Source of the DNA: Clostridia bacterium
GTDB lineage: Bacteria > Bacillota > Clostridia > Oscillospirales > Acutalibacteraceae
DNA length: 64,000 nucleotides
Direction: 5' to 3'
Assembly: GCA_017435665.1 (NCBI GenBank)
Contig: JAFSEP010000053.1
Coordinates: 1-64,000, forward strand
This document shows positions 15,288 through 23,079 of the stretch, one piece after another (within the stretch, counting starts at the first letter, position 1; the number at the start of each line of letters is the position of its first letter). The position numbers were made by a program, and so were the translations under genes. The notes under the pieces were generated by a model. The model was given only the letters and a program-made list of their open reading frames with translations, did no database searches and was not told where the DNA came from.

Positions 15288-16049
15288 ATGACAGATGCAA
15301 AAACCTTAGCGTATATTAACCTTTTCGGTATTTTAGGCGCTTTGGAAAATCTTTGCGAGCTTGACGAAGAAGCTCAGGAATTGCTGAAGGGCAAAAAGCC
15401 AATCTCAATCGGCATCGAAGTTAAGGGCGGCCCCAGCGCAACCCTCACCTTCAAGAACAGCCGTTGCAGAATGGAAGAGGGCTGCAGAAAAGACTGCGAC
15501 GTAAAGCTTCCCTTCTCATCATGTGAAAAGTTCAACGGACTTATTGACGGTACAGTTACACCCATCCCCTCAAAGGGCTTCATTCACATTCCCTTCCTTC
15601 TCAAGCAGTTCACAGGTCTTACAGACATTCTCACAAAGTACCTGAGAGCTTCAGAGGAAGACCTCAAGGACGAAGTATTCTTTGAGAAGAGCACAAAGCT
15701 TATGTTCTATCTCATCACAGTTGCTATTTCACAGATTGCAAACAACGATGAAATCGGTAAGTTCAGCGCTCATTACGTGCCCGACGGCATTATCGAGGTT
15801 GCTATCAAGGATTCAGTTTCCGCAACACTCAGAGTTGAGGACCATCACTTTGTAACAATCAAGCAGAAGCCCCAGTCATACAGATCACAGATGCAGTTCG
15901 GCTCAATCAAGCTTGCCCGTGACCTCTTTGACGGTAACGTTAACTCACTTGCTTGCATCGGTGACGGTTCAATCGAAATGCACGGTCAGATCAATATGAT
16001 TGACAACGTAAACAGAATACTCGACAGAGTAGCATTATACTTAGCATAA
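15288..16049 (+). CDS. SCP2 sterol-carrier-like protein (operon gene 1)
   Basis: I do not recognise this 253-residue cytoplasmic protein with certainty. Its end, LFDGNVNSLACIGDGSIEMHGQINMIDNVNRILDRVALYL, resembles the SCP2 lipid-carrier pattern of a GxLxxxxAxxxGxIxxxGD-type turn and a terminal helix. The N-terminal half (GIEVKGGPSATLTFKNSRC... LIDGTVTPIPSKG) could be a second, diverged copy of the same fold. Four cysteines cluster at CRMEEGCRKDCDVKLPFSSC, which may bind metal. It is a distant paralogue of the last gene of the operon (shared layout and a similar DGxxTPxPxKG/GNITPAGIPKIKG segment). It may carry or bind a hydrophobic substrate for the enzymes encoded next; this is inferred. Confidence 0.55.
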   Translation: MTDAKTLAYINLFGILGALENLCELDEEAQELLKGKKPISIGIEVKGGPSATLTFKNSRCRMEEGCRKDCDVKLPFSSCEKFNGLIDGTVTPIPSKGFIHIPFLLKQFTGLTDILTKYLRASEEDLKDEVFFEKSTKLMFYLITVAISQIANNDEIGKFSAHYVPDGIIEVAIKDSVSATLRVEDHHFVTIKQKPQSYRSQMQFGSIKLARDLFDGNVNSLACIGDGSIEMHGQINMIDNVNRILDRVALYLA

Positions 16050-16063
16050 GGAGGTATAACGAA

Positions 16064-17326
16064 ATGAGTTTCCCTACATATAACACAGACAAAAGCACTG
16101 AGCTTTTCGCAAGAGCAACAAAGGTTATACCCTCAGGTGTTTACGGTCATTTAGGCCCTGCAGAAGGTCAGTTCATTCCCGTTAACAAGTGGCCCCGCTT
16201 CTCAGAGAAGGCTGAAGGCTCATACTTCTGGGATGTTGACGGCAATAAGTATATCGACTATATGTGCGCATACGGTCCCAACGTTTTAGGTTATTGCGAC
16301 CCCGATGTTGACGCTGCAGCTATTGCTCAGATCAAGCTCGGTAACTGCACAACCTCACCCAGCAAGATTATGATTGACTGTGCTGAGCTTCTTGTTGACA
16401 CAGTTAACTGCGCTGACTGGGCTTTCTTCGCAAAGAACGGTAACGACGTTACACAGGCTGCTATTATGACAGCCCGTGCACATACACACAGAAAGAAGAT
16501 CATCTTCTTCAACGGCTTCTATCACGGTGTTTCTCCCATGGTTCAGAAGATTGACTATCCGGGCGTTTTACCTGAAGATGTTGCAAACGCTATCTATGTA
16601 AACTGGGACGATATTGACGGTCTCAAGCAGGCTATCGAGGAAAACAAGGGCGAAATCGCAGGTCTTATTGCTCAGCCCTACAACCACGGTAACTTCAATG
16701 ACAACTCAATTTCATCAAAGGAATTCTGGCAGCAGGTTCGTAAGCTCTGCGATGACAACGGTATTATCCTTATCATTGACGACGTTCGTGCAGGCTTCCG
16801 TCTTGATCTTGCAGGCTCAGACCATTACTTCGGCTTCAAGGCTGACCTTATCTGCTTCTGTAAAGCTCTTGCAAACGGCTATAATATGTCAGCTCTTTGC
16901 GGTCAGGAATTCCTCAAGAGCACAGTTTCAGGTCTTTCATACACAGGCTCTTACTGGATGAGCGCAGTTCCCTTTGCAGCTTGTATCGCAACAATCAACA
17001 AGCTCAAGGCTCTTGATGCTCCCAAGCTCTTCCTTGAAAAGGGTACAGCTCTTACTCAGGGTCTTGTCAAGGCAGGTAAGGAACACGGCTTTGACCTTAT
17101 CGCATCAGGTGCTCCTGCACTCTTCTATCTCAGAATTGCCAATGACAACAGCCTTCTTCTTCATCAGGATTGGGTTGCTGAATGTGTAAACAGAGGCGTA
17201 TTCTTTACATCACACCACAACCACTTCATCAATGCTTCTCTTTCAGACGAGGATATCAACCGCACAATCGAAATCGCAGAGGAAGCATTCAAGGTTGTTG
17301 CAAAGAATCATCCCGAAATTTTCTAA
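16064..17326 (+). CDS. Class III aminotransferase, glutamate-1-semialdehyde aminomutase-like (operon gene 2)
   Basis: The 420-residue PLP enzyme begins like GSA aminomutases (ELFARATKVIPSGVYGHLGP... YFWDVDGNKYIDYMCAYGPNVLGY). FFNGFYHGVSP contains the conserved YHG, IIDDVRAGFRLD holds the Asp that contacts the pyridine nitrogen, and LICFCKALANGYNMSAL supplies the Schiff-base Lys. It moves or transfers an amino group on an aldehyde or ketone. The haem pathway role of true HemL is unlikely: no haem genes are near, and active-site-flanking motifs differ. The context suggests amination of a sugar-derived ketone made by the split transketolase. GGAGG precedes ATG 16064, and the gene starts 14 bases after gene 1. 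Confidence 0.85.
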   Translation: MSFPTYNTDKSTELFARATKVIPSGVYGHLGPAEGQFIPVNKWPRFSEKAEGSYFWDVDGNKYIDYMCAYGPNVLGYCDPDVDAAAIAQIKLGNCTTSPSKIMIDCAELLVDTVNCADWAFFAKNGNDVTQAAIMTARAHTHRKKIIFFNGFYHGVSPMVQKIDYPGVLPEDVANAIYVNWDDIDGLKQAIEENKGEIAGLIAQPYNHGNFNDNSISSKEFWQQVRKLCDDNGIILIIDDVRAGFRLDLAGSDHYFGFKADLICFCKALANGYNMSALCGQEFLKSTVSGLSYTGSYWMSAVPFAACIATINKLKALDAPKLFLEKGTALTQGLVKAGKEHGFDLIASGAPALFYLRIANDNSLLLHQDWVAECVNRGVFFTSHHNHFINASLSDEDINRTIEIAEEAFKVVAKNHPEIF

Positions 17327-17373
17327 GGCAGAAAACAATTCAAATATAATTAAATTTTTAGGAGGAAATTAAA

Positions 17374-18252
17374 ATGCCACTTTCAAAATCAGAATGGCTT
17401 GCCCTTGAAAAGAAGGCTTATGAGCTTCGTAAGCTTACTGTTCAGACAACAGTATGGGCAGGCAGCGGCCACTTCGGCGGCGGTATGTCCGTAATGGACC
17501 TTCTTACCGTTCTTTATCACAAGTATCTCAACATTAAGGTTGACGAGCCCCAGTGGGAAGACAGAGACCGCTTCATCCTTTCAAAGGGTCACGCAGCTAT
17601 CGCATACGCTCCCGTGCTTTGCGACAAGGGCTTCAACGACGTTGAAATGCTCAAGTCATTCAACCTTTCAGGTTCAAAGATGGGTATGCACCTTGACTCA
17701 AACAAGGTTGTAGGTGTTGATGCTTCAACAGGCTCACTCGGTCACGGTCCCTCAATCGCAGCAGGTACTGCTCTTGCAGCAAGACTTCTCGGTAAGGACT
17801 TCCTTACATATATGGTTACCGGTGACGGCGAGCTCGGCGAAGGCTCATGCTGGGAAGGCTTTATGACAATGAACCACTATGAGCTTTCAAACTGTATCAC
17901 ATTCATTGACCGTAACCACAATATGATTGACGGTAACACAGAAGACGTTATGAAGCTTGAGCCTCTTGCAGACAAGATGACAGCTTTCGGCTTCAACACA
18001 ATCGTTGTTGACGGTAACAATATCGGCGAGCTTTGCAATGCTATTGACATAGCAATCGAACGCTCAAAGGAAAAGTGTGCTCCCACATGTATTCTTATGG
18101 ATACAAAGAAGGGCGCAGGTATCAAGTCAATTGAAGGCGATTACACATGGCACTACGGTGCAATCGACGATGCACTCTTCGAGAAGTTCAACAAGGAGCT
18201 TGATGAAGATTACAAGGCTCGTTGCGCTCGTGCAGAAAAGGAGGGCAAATAA
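17374..18252 (+). CDS. Transketolase, N-terminal (TPP-binding) subunit (operon gene 3)
   Basis: The 292-residue protein is the N-terminal half of a split transketolase. SGHFGGGMSVMDLLTVLYHKYL, RFILSKGHAAIAYAPVL and GSLGHGPSIAAGTALAARLLG are standard. The thiamine diphosphate/Mg motif is GDGELGEGSCWEG...N (GDG-x-x-x-EG). With the next gene it should form a heteromeric transketolase that moves two-carbon ketol units between sugars. Split transketolases in Firmicutes usually belong to specialised pathways rather than the pentose phosphate pathway. AGGAGG sits nine bases before ATG 17374. Confidence 0.92.
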   Translation: MPLSKSEWLALEKKAYELRKLTVQTTVWAGSGHFGGGMSVMDLLTVLYHKYLNIKVDEPQWEDRDRFILSKGHAAIAYAPVLCDKGFNDVEMLKSFNLSGSKMGMHLDSNKVVGVDASTGSLGHGPSIAAGTALAARLLGKDFLTYMVTGDGELGEGSCWEGFMTMNHYELSNCITFIDRNHNMIDGNTEDVMKLEPLADKMTAFGFNTIVVDGNNIGELCNAIDIAIERSKEKCAPTCILMDTKKGAGIKSIEGDYTWHYGAIDDALFEKFNKELDEDYKARCARAEKEGK

Positions 18253-18254
18253 TT

Positions 18255-19262
18255 ATGGCAGGCGGATTTGTTTATACAGCAGTTGACCAGGGTCAGCTTG
18301 CTACGGCAGAAATTTACGGTAAGGCACTTTCTGATATTATTATGAAGGATCCCAAGGTTGTTGCTATCACAGCTGACCTTGCAAAATCAACAAAGCTCGG
18401 TGACGTTCTCAAGGTTTGCCCCGAAAGAGTTATCAACGTCGGTATCGCAGAGCAGGATATGTTCGGTGTTGCAGCAGGTATGGCAAGAGCCGGTATGATT
18501 CCCTTCCTTTCAGGTTTCTCAGCTTTCACATCAATGAGAGCTTGTGACCAGCTTCATACAGACATCTGCTATCAGAATGTTAACGCAAAGATTATTGCTA
18601 CTCACGCAGGTACATCCTTCGGTCAGGCAGGTTCAACACACCACGCTATTACTGACCTTGCTATCACAAGAGCAATGCCCAACCTTACAGTTATCGTTCC
18701 CGCTGACGGCTTTGAAACAGCAAACGCTGTTAACGCAGCTTACGAAAACTTCGGCCCCTACTACATCCGTATCAACCGTGGCTTTGACCGTGTTCTTTAT
18801 GAGAATCAGGATTACGGCTTTGAGGTAGGTAAGGCAGTTGAGGTTCACGAGGGTACAGATATCACTGTTATCGCTTGCGGCTCCTGCGTATTCCAGGCTC
18901 GTGAAGCAGCTAAGTTCCTCAAGAATTCAGACGGACTGAGCGTTCGTGTTCTCAATATGCATACAATCAGCCCCATTGATGTTGAGGCTATTCAGAAGGC
19001 AATTTCCGATACAAGAAGAATCGTTACAGTTGAAGATCACCTTGTTACAGGCGGTCTCGGCTCAGCAGTTGCTGAGGTTATGGCTCAGTACGGTAAGGGC
19101 TGTGCATTCAAGATGCTCGGTCACAAGAGCTTTGCAATGATCGGTCTTCACGAAGACATTATGTCAGACGCAGGTATCGACGCTAACGGCATCATCGCTG
19201 CTGTTCGTGAAACAATGAACGCAGATTTCGAAGAAGACGACAACTGGGACGACGAGTTCTAA
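18255..19262 (+). CDS. Transketolase, C-terminal subunit (operon gene 4)
   Basis: This 335-residue subunit contains the pyrimidine-binding domain (VINVGIAEQDMFGVAAGMARAGMIPFLSGFSAF, with the catalytic Glu of GIAEQ) and the C-terminal domain (VRVLNMHTISPIDVEAIQKA, RIVTVEDHLVTGGLGSAVAEV). It pairs with the preceding subunit. The stop of gene 3 and ATG 18255 are two bases apart, and the ribosome site AAAGGAGGG lies inside the end of gene 3, so translation is probably coupled. An acidic tail (EEDDNWDDEF) ends the protein. Confidence 0.92.
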   Translation: MAGGFVYTAVDQGQLATAEIYGKALSDIIMKDPKVVAITADLAKSTKLGDVLKVCPERVINVGIAEQDMFGVAAGMARAGMIPFLSGFSAFTSMRACDQLHTDICYQNVNAKIIATHAGTSFGQAGSTHHAITDLAITRAMPNLTVIVPADGFETANAVNAAYENFGPYYIRINRGFDRVLYENQDYGFEVGKAVEVHEGTDITVIACGSCVFQAREAAKFLKNSDGLSVRVLNMHTISPIDVEAIQKAISDTRRIVTVEDHLVTGGLGSAVAEVMAQYGKGCAFKMLGHKSFAMIGLHEDIMSDAGIDANGIIAAVRETMNADFEEDDNWDDEF

Positions 19263-19286
19263 TATAATTACAAGGAGGCAAACGAT

Positions 19287-20090
19287 ATGGCTCATACAAA
19301 CGAAGCCTTATATTCAAACAAAATCTTTCTCAATGCTGCTTTGCCGCTTGTAAAGGTTATCGCAAACGATGTCCCCTCCCTTAAAAAGAAGTTTGAAAAC
19401 GCACACGCAGTTATTCAGGTAAGCTGTCTTGACCCCGAGGTTGAGGGCGGCAAGAGAGGTATGCACTTTGTTGTTAACGAAGGCGAATGGCTTGTGCATC
19501 CCTGTCTCACAGAGGATCCTCAGATTGAGCTTCAGTTCAAGAGCGTTGAAAACCTCAACGATTTCTTCAAGGGCAACATCACTCCTGCAGGTATTCCCAA
19601 AATCAAGGGTATCAAGCACGCAGGCACACTTGTTTCCTTTGTAATGGTGCTTCTCAAGATGGCTAATCTCCTCGGAGCAACAGAGCCTCCCAAGGATGAC
19701 GCAACAAAGGAGCTTCTCGTAAAGTGCTATTTCTATCTTCTTTCAAGCGGTATCAGCCAGCTTAATAAGATGGGACATCCGGAAATCAAGGATTGGACAA
19801 CAAAGAGCCCTGACCGTGTTTATGCATTTGCAGTTGACGGTTATCCTCAGGTTTCTGCTTTTATCCGTATCAAGGCAGGTAAGTCAAGAGCAGGCCGTGG
19901 CGAATACAAGAGAGCAATGCCTTTCTTCACACTCCGCTTCGACTCGCTTGACAGCGCACTTGGTATTCTTCTGAGCATTGACGATATGCTTGAAGCAACA
20001 AAGGCAGGACGTCTTGTTATGGATGGCGGTCCCGAATTCGGTGCACAGATCGGCGGCTTTATGCTTATGATCGGCGACCTTGCAAAGTAA
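19287..20090 (+). CDS. SCP2 sterol-carrier-like protein (operon gene 5)
   Basis: The 267-residue cytoplasmic protein is a second SCP2-like candidate. IQVSCLDPEVEGGKRGMHFVVNEGEW, LQFKSVENLNDFFKGNITPAG and the final AGRLVMDGGPEFGAQIGGFMLMIGDLAK follow the pattern of the fold. It shares the overall plan of operon gene 1 but is highly diverged. A central helix pair (VSFVMVLLKMANLLG, LVKCYFYLLSSGISQL) could line a hydrophobic pocket. I infer that it binds a lipid or apolar intermediate; no catalytic motif is visible. AAGGAGG precedes ATG 19287, and a strong terminator closes the operon. Confidence 0.55.
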   Translation: MAHTNEALYSNKIFLNAALPLVKVIANDVPSLKKKFENAHAVIQVSCLDPEVEGGKRGMHFVVNEGEWLVHPCLTEDPQIELQFKSVENLNDFFKGNITPAGIPKIKGIKHAGTLVSFVMVLLKMANLLGATEPPKDDATKELLVKCYFYLLSSGISQLNKMGHPEIKDWTTKSPDRVYAFAVDGYPQVSAFIRIKAGKSRAGRGEYKRAMPFFTLRFDSLDSALGILLSIDDMLEATKAGRLVMDGGPEFGAQIGGFMLMIGDLAK

Positions 20091-20115
20091 GGGAAAAAGT
20101 AAAAAGCATAAATTC

Positions 20116-20147
20116 AGGCACACCCGTGAGGGTGTGCCTTGGTTTTT
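20116..20147 (+). terminator. Terminator of the five-gene operon
   Basis: AGGCACACCC-GTGA-GGGTGTGCCT followed by TGGTTTTTG. Confidence 0.8.
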
Positions 20148-20150
20148 GAA

Positions 20151-20240
20151 GGCTCCCCCTTCAGGGGGAGCCGGCTTTGACGAAGTCAAAGACTGAGGGG
20201 GGCCGCCCGCAGTCGTGGGCGGCGTGGGGCGAAGCCCCAC
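20151..20240. repeat. Array of GC-rich hairpins
   Basis: Four hairpins in a row: GGCTCCCCC-TTCA-GGGGGAGCC (20151-20172), CTTTGAC-GAA-GTCAAAG (20175-20191), CCGCCCGCAGTCGTGGGCGG (20203-20222, identical to 4141-4160) and GTGGGGC-GAA-GCCCCAC (20224-20240). No coding evidence. Two of the four have C-GAA-G triloops. Confidence 0.75.
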
Positions 20241-20271
20241 AGGGAAACCGGAGAACAGAAGAAGGCAGAAA

Positions 20272-20299
20272 AAAGCACTCGTCCTTAGGCGAGTGCTTT
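20272..20299 (-). terminator. Terminator of the phosphoesterase gene
   Basis: On the minus strand AAAGCACTCG-cctaagga-CGAGTGCTTT is followed by a T-run (TTTTTT counting from the stem). Confidence 0.8.
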
Positions 20300-20311
20300 A
20301 AAAAATACAAT

Positions 20312-21487
20312 TTAAAAGCTGAGAATAATATCCCATACAAATCCGGGAATGATAAACTTTAAAATCTTGCCGAGGGTTGTTACGATTGAGGGTGAGAAGA
20401 AATCAATTAAATAGAAGGGGATTTCAAAAAACAGCTCTTCAAAGGTAACCTCGTAGGTTTCGTAGCTTTCCGGAGTATTTTCGTCAATTACAAAAACTCT
20501 TGCGGAGCGATCATCGCCTCTGCCGTATACGCTGAAGCCTGTGCCGCCGTTATATCCCAGCATAATGCCGTCATCGGTTCTGCCATAGAAGTTGTTGACG
20601 TGGTCGTGGCCGAACCAGGCACCTACAATGTCTCCCTTTTCAAGCCAAGCCTGATACTGACCTGTGTGGCTTTCAAGAGGCTCTGAGCAGGGGACCTCAC
20701 CCATAACTCCGTCAATAACCTTGTCGTTGAGCTTGAACCACTTGAATTCGTCGATGCTGAATACTGCATCGTCGTCTGCTTCGCTGAAGGAAACCCCATC
20801 AAGGAGCTGATAGATTTCCTTAACGGGAATGTGCTGGAAAAGAAGAGAAGGGACAACCTCTCCGCCGTTTGCAGCCTTCAGCTCATCGCTTGTCTGCCTG
20901 TACCACTCAACCTGATAGGGCTTAACACCCTCATAGCCTGTAAGAAGATCGCTGTCAGCACGCTTGTTATTTGTGTCCATCATATAAATATTGAAAGCGA
21001 TCTTGTCACCGCTTGAGGACATAATGGGCACATTATATGTACCGGGATCGCAAACGTCATCGGGAACGATGCAGTTTGAATACTGCTTGTAGAATTCCAT
21101 CTGTTCTGCAGGGGGGAAGATATCGTCATAATCGTGGTCGTGGTTGCCGAATGTTACAATGAACGGAATGTCTTTTTCGTTTATAACATCAAACAGATTT
21201 GAAACACACTTTTTGAGTCCCTCAACATCTGCGTTGGGGAAGGTGTCGGTAATCTGATCGCCGTTGAAAACGAGAAGATCGGGCTGTTCCTGCTCGATTG
21301 CCGCATCAATAAGCATAATTTCACCGATATCTGTGAGAATTATGTCCTGAGTGTCGTTAAGCTGCATAATTTTGAATTTACCGTCTGTACCAAACTGAAG
21401 AGAGCTTGTTGTATTTGCCGCAAAAGCGGGAACAGTAACAGCGAAGCATAATACGACTGCCAAAAGAATGCTTAAAAACTTTCTCAT
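20312..21487 (-). CDS. Secreted calcineurin-like metallophosphoesterase
   Basis: The 391-residue precursor has signal peptide MRKFLSILLAVVLCFAVTVP (cleavage near AFA-ANT). Phosphoesterase motifs occur in order: FKIMQLNDTQD, LVFNGDQI (GDx), VTFGNHDHDYDD (GNHD), LLFQHIPVKE (His) and GAWFGHDHVNNFYG (GHxH). The first metal motif reads D-T-Q instead of the usual DxH, which I think is common in clostridial secreted relatives. It probably hydrolyses a phosphate ester outside the cell. The C-terminal 40 residues are hydrophobic and aromatic (LGKILKFIIPGFVWDIILSF) and may hold it at the membrane. ATG 21487 follows GGAGG; an upstream in-frame ATG is ignored because it precedes the ribosome site. Confidence 0.87.
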   Translation of the reverse strand: MRKFLSILLAVVLCFAVTVPAFAANTTSSLQFGTDGKFKIMQLNDTQDIILTDIGEIMLIDAAIEQEQPDLLVFNGDQITDTFPNADVEGLKKCVSNLFDVINEKDIPFIVTFGNHDHDYDDIFPPAEQMEFYKQYSNCIVPDDVCDPGTYNVPIMSSSGDKIAFNIYMMDTNNKRADSDLLTGYEGVKPYQVEWYRQTSDELKAANGGEVVPSLLFQHIPVKEIYQLLDGVSFSEADDDAVFSIDEFKWFKLNDKVIDGVMGEVPCSEPLESHTGQYQAWLEKGDIVGAWFGHDHVNNFYGRTDDGIMLGYNGGTGFSVYGRGDDRSARVFVIDENTPESYETYEVTFEELFFEIPFYLIDFFSPSIVTTLGKILKFIIPGFVWDIILSF

Positions 21488-21523
21488 AGTAAAACCTCCG
21501 AAAATAGTTTGATTTACGCAACA

Positions 21524-21552
21524 ATTATAAAGCAAAGATACGTTAAAGTCAA
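21524..21552 (-). promoter_or_regulatory. Promoter of the phosphoesterase gene
   Basis: On the minus strand TTGACT (21547-21552), 17 bases, TATAAT (21524-21529). Confidence 0.82.
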
Positions 21553-21596
21553 CACAAAATAAAAACAGCGATGAAAAGAATACTTTGGCTGTATTG

Positions 21597-21625
21597 TTGA
21601 CAAAACAAGGGTTTTGTGTTATATT
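21597..21625 (+). promoter_or_regulatory. glnA promoter with an inverted repeat in the spacer
   Basis: TTGACA (21597-21602), 17 bases, TATATT (21620-21625). The inverted repeat ACAAAAC-AAGG-GTTTTGT (21600-21617) overlaps the -35 end and fills the spacer, a likely operator. Confidence 0.75.
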
Positions 21626-21663
21626 TTTTATCCGGATAATAATTTTGAAAAGGAGATTTCAAA

Positions 21664-22992
21664 ATGGCTTATACAAGAGAAGATATTTTAAAAATAGTTG
21701 AAGAGGAAGGCATCCAGTTTATCCGTCTTCAGTTTACAGATATTCTCGGCTCGCTCAAGAGCGTTGCAATCACCTCAAGTCAGCTTGAAAAGGCACTTGA
21801 CAATAAGTGTATGTTTGACGGATCTTCAATTGACGGCTTCGTAAGAATTGAAGAAAGCGATATGAAGCTTTATCCTGATTTTGACAGCTTCTGCATTCTC
21901 CCCTGGAGAGACTATCACGGCAAATCAGCTCGTCTTATCTGTGACGTTTACACAGCAGACGACAAGCCCTTTGTAGGCGATCCCAGATACGTTCTCAAGA
22001 GAGCAATCAGCAAGGCTAAGGATATGGGCTTTGAGTTCTTCGTCGGTCCCGAATGTGAGTTTTTCCTTTTCCACACAGATGAAAACGGAAACCCCACCAC
22101 AAACACAGGCGACCAGGGCGGTTATTTCGATATGGGACCCGTTGATAAGGGTGAGGACTTCAGAAGAGATATCTGTCTTGCTCTTGAGGATATGGGCTTT
22201 GAAATAGAAGCTTCCCACCACGAATGTGCACCTGCTCAGCACGAAATTGACTTCAAGTATGACGGTGTTCTCAAGTCAGCAGATAACGTAATGACATTCA
22301 AGTACTGCGTTAAGAATCTTGCTCCCCAGCATGACCTTCACGCAACATTTATGCCCAAGCCCGTGTTCGGTATTGCAGGTTCGGGAATGCACATCAATAT
22401 GTCTCTTTTCAGAGACGGCAAGAACGCCTTTTGTGACGAAAACGATGCAAACGGTCTGAGCAGTATTGCATATAACTTTATTGCAGGTATTATGAAGCAT
22501 ATCCCTGCTATGACGGCAATCACAAATCCCCTTGTAAACTCATATAAGAGACTTGTTCCCGGCTACGAGGCTCCTGTTTATGTTGCCTGGTCGGCAAGCA
22601 ACCGTAGTCCTCTTATCAGAGTTCCCTTTGCAAGAGGAAACGGCACAAGACTTGAGCTCAGAAATCCCGACCCCTCAGCTAATCCTTATCTTGTTATGGC
22701 TGCCTGTCTTTTTGCAGGTCTTGACGGTATCGAAAAGAATATGACACCTCCTGCTGCAGTTGACGGCAACATCTATGATATGACAGCCGAGGAAAGAGCT
22801 GAAAAGGGTATCACATCACTTGCGTCCTCGCTTGAAGAAGCCATAAACGCCTTCAAAGGCAGCGAGTTCATCAAGGAAGCCATGGGCGACCACGTATTTG
22901 ACAGATACGCAAAGGCAAAGACAAGTGAATGGGAAGATTACAGAAACAAGGTTACGGCCTGGGAAATCGAAAACTATTTCATTAAATACTAA
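21664..22992 (+). CDS. glnA: Glutamine synthetase, type I
   Basis: The 442-residue enzyme makes glutamine from glutamate, ammonia and ATP. Family landmarks are [19 protein letters not shown], the metal-binding [12 protein letters not shown], the ATP-site [36 protein letters not shown] and NRSPLIRVP plus [15 protein letters not shown]. Length matches the Gram-positive GSI-alpha group. I do not see the adenylylation-loop signature of GSI-beta, so feedback by glutamine and a GlnR-like repressor is more likely. No glnR is adjacent. AAAGGAG precedes ATG 21664. It is a single-gene unit, and the inverted repeat inside its promoter suggests repression. Confidence 0.97.
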   Translation: MAYTREDILKIVEEEGIQFIRLQFTDILGSLKSVAITSSQLEKALDNKCMFDGSSIDGFVRIEESDMKLYPDFDSFCILPWRDYHGKSARLICDVYTADDKPFVGDPRYVLKRAISKAKDMGFEFFVGPECEFFLFHTDENGNPTTNTGDQGGYFDMGPVDKGEDFRRDICLALEDMGFEIEASHHECAPAQHEIDFKYDGVLKSADNVMTFKYCVKNLAPQHDLHATFMPKPVFGIAGSGMHINMSLFRDGKNAFCDENDANGLSSIAYNFIAGIMKHIPAMTAITNPLVNSYKRLVPGYEAPVYVAWSASNRSPLIRVPFARGNGTRLELRNPDPSANPYLVMAACLFAGLDGIEKNMTPPAAVDGNIYDMTAEERAEKGITSLASSLEEAINAFKGSEFIKEAMGDHVFDRYAKAKTSEWEDYRNKVTAWEIENYFIKY

Positions 22993-22998
22993 GATAAA

Positions 22999-23037
22999 AA
23001 GTGCAGAGAAGTCTTCAGACTCTCTGCACTTATTTTT
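22999..23037 (+). terminator. glnA terminator
   Basis: AAGTGCAGAG pairs with CTCTGCACTT, with inner AGTCT/AGACT, then ATTTTTGG. Confidence 0.8.
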
Positions 23038-23047
23038 GGTCGACAAA

Positions 23048-23073
23048 AAAGCTGAGAGGTGACTCTCAGCTTT
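23048..23073 (-). terminator. Terminator of the secreted esterase gene
   Basis: AAAGCTGAGAG-GTGA-CTCTCAGCTTT. On the minus strand the stem ends in a T-run (TTTTTTG). It may also back up glnA termination. Confidence 0.75.
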
Positions 23074-23079
23074 AGTTTT

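Noticed and set aside
16064..17326. Haem-pathway HemL assignment
   Set aside because: No other haem genes nearby, and the operon context points to a transketolase-linked pathway.
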